From: Pseudomonadota bacterium
GTDB lineage: Bacteria > Pseudomonadota > Gammaproteobacteria > Acidithiobacillales > Acidithiobacillaceae
DNA length: 9,612 nucleotides
NCBI GenBank assembly: GCA_021818125.1
Contig: JAKAFG010000064.1
Coordinates: 1-9,612 of the forward strand
Reading direction: 5' to 3'
This document shows, piece after piece, positions 6,429-9,612 of this stretch; positions within the stretch are counted from its first letter, which is position 1, and every line of letters starts with the position of its first letter. The position numbers and the translations under genes were made by a program. The notes under the pieces are model-generated. The model did no database searches, was not told where the DNA came from, and saw nothing but the letters and a program-made list of their open reading frames with translations.

Positions 6429-7291
6429 TGACTGCACAACGCATTGATGGCAAAGCTATAGCAAAAAAAATACAGGCGGATGTCACTCGTCGCAGTCAGG
6501 CATTTCTTCAGCGTTATGGACGCTCCCCCGGTCTTGCGGTAGTGCTAGTCGGGGCCGATCCTGCGTCTCAGGTCTATGTGCAGAAAAAGCGGGATACCTG
6601 TGCTTCTGTAGGTATTAGCTCTTTTTCTGCCAATCTTCCTGTAGACAGCACGCCACAACAGCTCCTGGCCCATATTACCGAACTAAACGCTAATAATGCC
6701 GTGGATGGCATTCTGGTACAGTTGCCCCTTCCGTCGCATTTTGATCCTGAAGAAATCATTGAGGCCATTGCCGTCGAAAAGGATGTCGATGGTTTTCACC
6801 CCTATAATGTGGGCCGCCTTGCGCTGCGCGCGCCTTTGCTGCGCTCCTGTACGCCCGCCGGCATCATGACTTTGCTTCAGGAAACCGGCATAGAGGTCAG
6901 AGGGAAAGAAGCGGTGATTGTCGGCGCATCCAACATTGTCGGGCGGCCCATGGCACTGGAACTCCTCCTGGCCGGGGCGACGGTGACCGTCTGCCACCGC
7001 TTCACCCGCGATCTCGCAGCCCATGTGGGACGCGCCGAACTGCTCATCGCGGCGGCAGGCAAACCGGGACTGATACCCGGCGAGTGGATTCGTGAGGGGG
7101 CAGTGGTCATCGATGTAGGAATTAATCGTCTTCCGGACGGACGTCTTACCGGCGATGTGGACTTTGCTGGCGCAGAGCAACGTGCGGCGTGGATCACTCC
7201 GGTCCCCGGTGGGGTTGGACCCATGACGGTAGTCACACTCTTGCAGAACACCCTGATTGCGGCAGAGCAACGCATGGGGATAAGCACATGA
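6428..7291 (+). CDS. folD: Bifunctional methylenetetrahydrofolate dehydrogenase / methenyltetrahydrofolate cyclohydrolase
   Basis: FolD is a cytosolic enzyme. It interconverts 5,10-methylene-, 5,10-methenyl- and 10-formyl-tetrahydrofolate with NADP+, supplying one-carbon units for purines and formyl-methionine. The 287-residue length is normal. Catalytic residues fall at the same numbers as in E. coli FolD: Tyr50 and Lys54 in YVQKK, Gln98 in GILVQLPLP, and Asp121 in KDVDGFH. The signature block GKEAVIVGASNIVGRP marks the Rossmann nucleotide-binding fold, and PVPGGVGPMTV near the C-terminus is the second family signature. GAGG (6419-6422) lies five bases before ATG 6428. A run of eight A residues at 6463-6470 spans codons 12-15. 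The stop codon overlaps the ppk start by four bases (ATGA, 7288-7291), so the two genes are almost certainly co-transcribed and translationally coupled. Confidence 0.97.
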   Translation: MTAQRIDGKAIAKKIQADVTRRSQAFLQRYGRSPGLAVVLVGADPASQVYVQKKRDTCASVGISSFSANLPVDSTPQQLLAHITELNANNAVDGILVQLPLPSHFDPEEIIEAIAVEKDVDGFHPYNVGRLALRAPLLRSCTPAGIMTLLQETGIEVRGKEAVIVGASNIVGRPMALELLLAGATVTVCHRFTRDLAAHVGRAELLIAAAGKPGLIPGEWIREGAVVIDVGINRLPDGRLTGDVDFAGAEQRAAWITPVPGGVGPMTVVTLLQNTLIAAEQRMGIST

Positions 7292-9393
7292 ATGAGACAC
7301 CTGCCCCGCAAAAAGCTGATGCGGCGCCCTCTCTGGATAATCCCGATCTCTATTTCAACCGTGATCTCAGCGTCCTCGAATTTAACCGGCGGGTACTGGC
7401 CCTCGCAGATGATCCACATGTGCCCCTGCTGGAGCGTTTACGTTATCTGACCATCGTTTCCAACAATCTGGACGAATTTTTTGAAGTACGCATGGCAGGG
7501 CTTCTCCAGCGGCGCAAGTTCGGCGCCGGCCCCTCGGGGCCGGATATGCTCGGACCCAATCGCGAAATTGAAGCCGTAGCCAAAATGGCCCACGAAATCA
7601 TCTCTGCGCAGTATCGCTGCCTGAATCAACGACTGCTACCCGCCCTGGCCAAAGAAGGTATCCGCCTGTTGCGTCGATGCGAGTGGCGAGCCGCCCAAAA
7701 ACGTTGGATCAGCAATTATTTCCAGACCGAGGTGATGCCCCTGCTCACCCCGTTAAGCCTCGACCCGGCCCATCCTTTTCCCAAGGTACAGAATAAGGGG
7801 CTGAATTTCGCCATCGTTCTGGAGGGTCAGGATGCTTATGGGCGACGCAGCCCTATCGCCATTGTGCAGGCGCCGCGCATTCTCCCTCGCATCATCCAGA
7901 TTCCGGAACATCTGGCGGGTCCCAATGATTTCGTGTTTCTCTCCTCTATCATTCACGAACATGTGCAAACGCTCTTTCCGGGCCTGACCATTCAGGGTTT
8001 TTATCAGTTCCGGGTAACTCGCAACAGTGAACTCTTTGTGGATGAGGAGGAGGTGGATAATCTCCTCAATGCGTTGGCCGATGAATTACCGATGCGCCCT
8101 TTTGGCGAGGCAGTACGACTGGAAGTCGCCAATAACTGTCCGCGCGAGGTGGTCGACTATCTTCTGAAGCATTTTGAGCTTGGTGAGGATAATCTTTATT
8201 CGCTGCTGGGACCCGTGAATCTGTCACGGCTGGCAGCCATCATCGACATGGTCCCCCGCCCCGACCTGCTTTTCCCGCCTTTTGTGCCGGGACTACCATC
8301 GGCTTGTTCCCGCCCGGAGAATATATTCGCGCAACTGCGCGAGGCGCCCATTCTTCTCCACCACCCATACCAGAGCTTCAATCCAGTTCTGGATTTCCTC
8401 CGCCAAGCGGCCAGCGATCCGCAGGTCATCGGTATCAAGCAGACGTTGTACCGCACCACCCCGGACTCTCCCATTATTGATACGCTGATAGAAGCGGCCA
8501 TGACGGGCAAACAGGTCACGGCCGTGGTCGAACTCAAGGCGCGTTTTGATGAAGCCAATAACATCCGCATGGCGGAGCGCTTGGAAGAGGTGGGTGTGCA
8601 GGTAGTATACGGCGTGGTCAACCACAAGGTCCATGCCAAGATGATATTGATCTTGCGCCGTGAGGAGGAGGGGATTCGCCTTTACGGGCATCTGGGTACT
8701 GGCAATTATCATCCCCGCAATGCGCGGATTTATACCGATCTCAGCCTGCTCACCGCAAATCCTGACATCACGGCGGACATGAATGACCTGTTCATGCACA
8801 TCACCGGTATGGGCAAGGCGCCGCAACTGCGTTGCCTGCTGCAAAGTCCCTTTACAATGTTCAGCGGGATACGTGATGCCATTGTGGCGGAGACTCAGCA
8901 CGGCGTGAAGGGCCGCATCATCGCGCGGGTGAATGCGCTGGTCGAGCCAGACCTGATTCGCGCCCTGTACCGGGCCTCCCAGGCTGGAGTGGAAATCGAC
9001 CTGGTGGTACGCGGCGCCTGTGCCTTACGTCCCGGCATACCGGGCGTCTCTGAGCATATCCGGGTACGTTCCATTGTCGGTCGTTTTCTCGAACACAGCC
9101 GCGTCTATTACTTCGGGAATGGCGGACATCCCAAGCTTTGGATATCCAGTGCCGACTGGATGGGACGCAATTTCTTTCGCCGCCTGGAAGTGGCGATACC
9201 CATTTTCGACCCCGACTTGCGCGCACGCGTACTCAGGGAAACCCTTCAGCTGTACTTGGAGGATGATTGTAACGCTTGGGCCATGCGTGCCGATGGTGCT
9301 TATGATTTTCTGCGTAAGACCCCGGATGCCGCCTGTAAATCGGCTCAGGACCGCTTACTGGAACACTATGACAGGAGTAGTCACCATGCGTGA
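7288..9393 (+). CDS. ppk: Polyphosphate kinase 1
   Basis: PPK1 reversibly transfers the gamma-phosphate of ATP onto inorganic polyphosphate chains, building the phosphate store used in stress and metal tolerance. The 701-residue length fits the family. ATG 7288, with GGGGA at 7276-7280 seven bases upstream, was preferred to an in-frame upstream start at 7189, which would lie deep inside folD. The N-terminal domain shows DLSVLEFNRRVL and NNLDEFFEVRM. Active-site residues line up with E. coli PPK at an offset of about 14. His449 in NHKVHAKM is the expected autophosphorylated histidine (H435). Arg389 in KQTLYRTT and Arg419 in KARFDEANN match R375 and R405, and His603 in RFLEHSRVYYF matches H592. 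GHLGTGNYH is the usual motif after the catalytic histidine. All key residues are intact, so the enzyme should be active. No phosphatase (ppx) gene or obvious Pho box is present. Confidence 0.97.
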   Translation: MNETPAPQKADAAPSLDNPDLYFNRDLSVLEFNRRVLALADDPHVPLLERLRYLTIVSNNLDEFFEVRMAGLLQRRKFGAGPSGPDMLGPNREIEAVAKMAHEIISAQYRCLNQRLLPALAKEGIRLLRRCEWRAAQKRWISNYFQTEVMPLLTPLSLDPAHPFPKVQNKGLNFAIVLEGQDAYGRRSPIAIVQAPRILPRIIQIPEHLAGPNDFVFLSSIIHEHVQTLFPGLTIQGFYQFRVTRNSELFVDEEEVDNLLNALADELPMRPFGEAVRLEVANNCPREVVDYLLKHFELGEDNLYSLLGPVNLSRLAAIIDMVPRPDLLFPPFVPGLPSACSRPENIFAQLREAPILLHHPYQSFNPVLDFLRQAASDPQVIGIKQTLYRTTPDSPIIDTLIEAAMTGKQVTAVVELKARFDEANNIRMAERLEEVGVQVVYGVVNHKVHAKMILILRREEEGIRLYGHLGTGNYHPRNARIYTDLSLLTANPDITADMNDLFMHITGMGKAPQLRCLLQSPFTMFSGIRDAIVAETQHGVKGRIIARVNALVEPDLIRALYRASQAGVEIDLVVRGACALRPGIPGVSEHIRVRSIVGRFLEHSRVYYFGNGGHPKLWISSADWMGRNFFRRLEVAIPIFDPDLRARVLRETLQLYLEDDCNAWAMRADGAYDFLRKTPDAACKSAQDRLLEHYDRSSHHA
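9373..9377 (+). promoter_or_regulatory. Strong Shine-Dalgarno inside the ppk 3' end
   Basis: AGGAG at 9373-9377 stands eight bases before ATG 9386. It does not serve a long gene directly: that ATG opens a seven-codon ORF which ends on the start codon of the ParA-like gene. No comparable site precedes that gene's own GTG. Confidence 0.5.
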
Positions 9394-9409
9394 CACGGTT
9401 TCGTCGTGA
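9386..9409 (+). CDS. Possible 7-codon coupling ORF between ppk and the ParA-like gene
   Basis: ATG 9386 starts the frame MRDTVSS, overlapping the last codons of ppk, and stops at TGA 9407-9409. The stop overlaps the GTG (9406-9408) of the downstream ATPase gene as GTGA. With AGGAG eight bases upstream, it has a better initiation site than the ATPase gene itself. It may load ribosomes that then re-initiate on GTG 9406. Alternatively, it is the true N-terminus of the ATPase, reached by a -1 shift or obscured by a sequencing error. Confidence 0.35.
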   Translation: MRDTVSS

Positions 9410-9612
9410 TCCGGGTTCTGGTGCTCAACAGTAAGGGAGGTACCGGAAAGACGACAGTTGCCACCAACCTCGCCAGTTTGCTGGCGCTGCGCGGCTCGGT
9501 ACTTCTCGCTGACCTGGATCCACAGCACTCGTCCAGTACCTGGGCCGAGCGGCGGTCGGAGCACTTACCAAAGCTATCCGTCATTGCCGATGCTGACCGG
9601 GATTTCCGCGAT
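9406..9612 (+). CDS. ParA/MinD-family ATPase, N-terminal part only
   Basis: Only the first 69 codons lie in the window; the gene runs off the right edge. Residues 8-17, NSKGGTGKTT, are the deviant Walker A motif (with the signature Lys10 as well as Lys15) of ParA/MinD ATPases. LADLDPQHSSSTW (34-46) is the Walker A' segment, with Asp38. Such ATPases dimerise on ATP and position DNA or protein cargo, for example plasmids, chromosome origins or cell-pole complexes. The start at GTG 9406 gives the usual short lead-in before the P-loop; the in-frame TGA of ppk (9391-9393) excludes anything much longer. GTG 9421 is possible but less likely. There is no ParB gene in view, so the cargo is unknown. 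It lies 12 bases after ppk, in the same operon direction. Confidence 0.88.
   Translation, partial: MIRVLVLNSKGGTGKTTVATNLASLLALRGSVLLADLDPQHSSSTWAERRSEHLPKLSVIADADRDFRD

Noticed and set aside
7189..7287. Upstream in-frame start for ppk that would add 33 residues
   Set aside because: It lies inside folD, and the added residues look like out-of-frame folD. ATG 7288 has GGGGA seven bases upstream and the typical ATGA overlap.
6683..7300. 205-codon reverse-strand open frame opposite folD
   Set aside because: It is fully contained in a certain folD gene, and its translation has no recognisable motif.
8293..8901. 202-codon reverse-strand open frame opposite ppk
   Set aside because: It lies over the conserved catalytic region of ppk, which explains the lack of stops; no independent gene signals.
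1..9612. A novel defence system, mobile element or CRISPR array
   Set aside because: All long stretches are explained by recognisable housekeeping and efflux genes; there are no direct repeat arrays, transposase motifs, integrase sites or tRNA-derived attachment sequences.

Overview
The window reads as an ordinary, compactly coded stretch of a Gram-negative proteobacterial chromosome. Three things point that way: a complete outer-membrane/periplasm/inner-membrane efflux set, a class 1 polyphosphate kinase, and a moderately high GC content with proteobacterial codon use. The gene set and protein style would suit an acidophile such as Acidithiobacillus, but that is an impression from memory and was not tested. 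There are no RNA genes, insertion sequences, CRISPR arrays or phage genes that I can see.

Layout. Bases 1-195 hold the 5' end of a leftward gene for an exported protein with one TPR-like helical pair. A 217-base divergent intergenic region follows. It carries a leftward promoter and, for the rightward operon, a perfect TTGACA -35 box. A 20-bp near-perfect palindrome lies across the -10/start region and looks like a TetR/AcrR-type operator. The rightward operon (413-6186) encodes a tripartite RND pump: outer-membrane lipoprotein channel, periplasmic adaptor and HAE-1-type inner-membrane transporter. It ends in a strong intrinsic terminator (6218-6247). The 241-base gap after it contains a second TTGACA promoter, a weaker hairpin with a U-tract, and a possible 16-codon leader ORF.

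The second rightward cluster (6428 to beyond 9612) is folD, then ppk1, then a ParA/MinD-type ATPase cut by the window end. FolD and ppk overlap by four bases (ATGA). The ATPase begins 12 bases after the ppk stop, with no good ribosome binding site of its own. A seven-codon mini-ORF with a strong Shine-Dalgarno sequence bridges ppk to the ATPase start (GTGA overlap), suggesting translational coupling.

How the genes work together. The first operon would export hydrophobic or amphiphilic compounds under control of a repressor that is not in the window. The second cluster combines one-carbon folate metabolism, polyphosphate synthesis and a partition-type ATPase, co-transcribed but not an obvious pathway. 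I found no clearly new system. The most interesting signals are regulatory: the operator at the pump promoter and the two tiny ORFs placed to couple translation into folD and the ParA-like gene.
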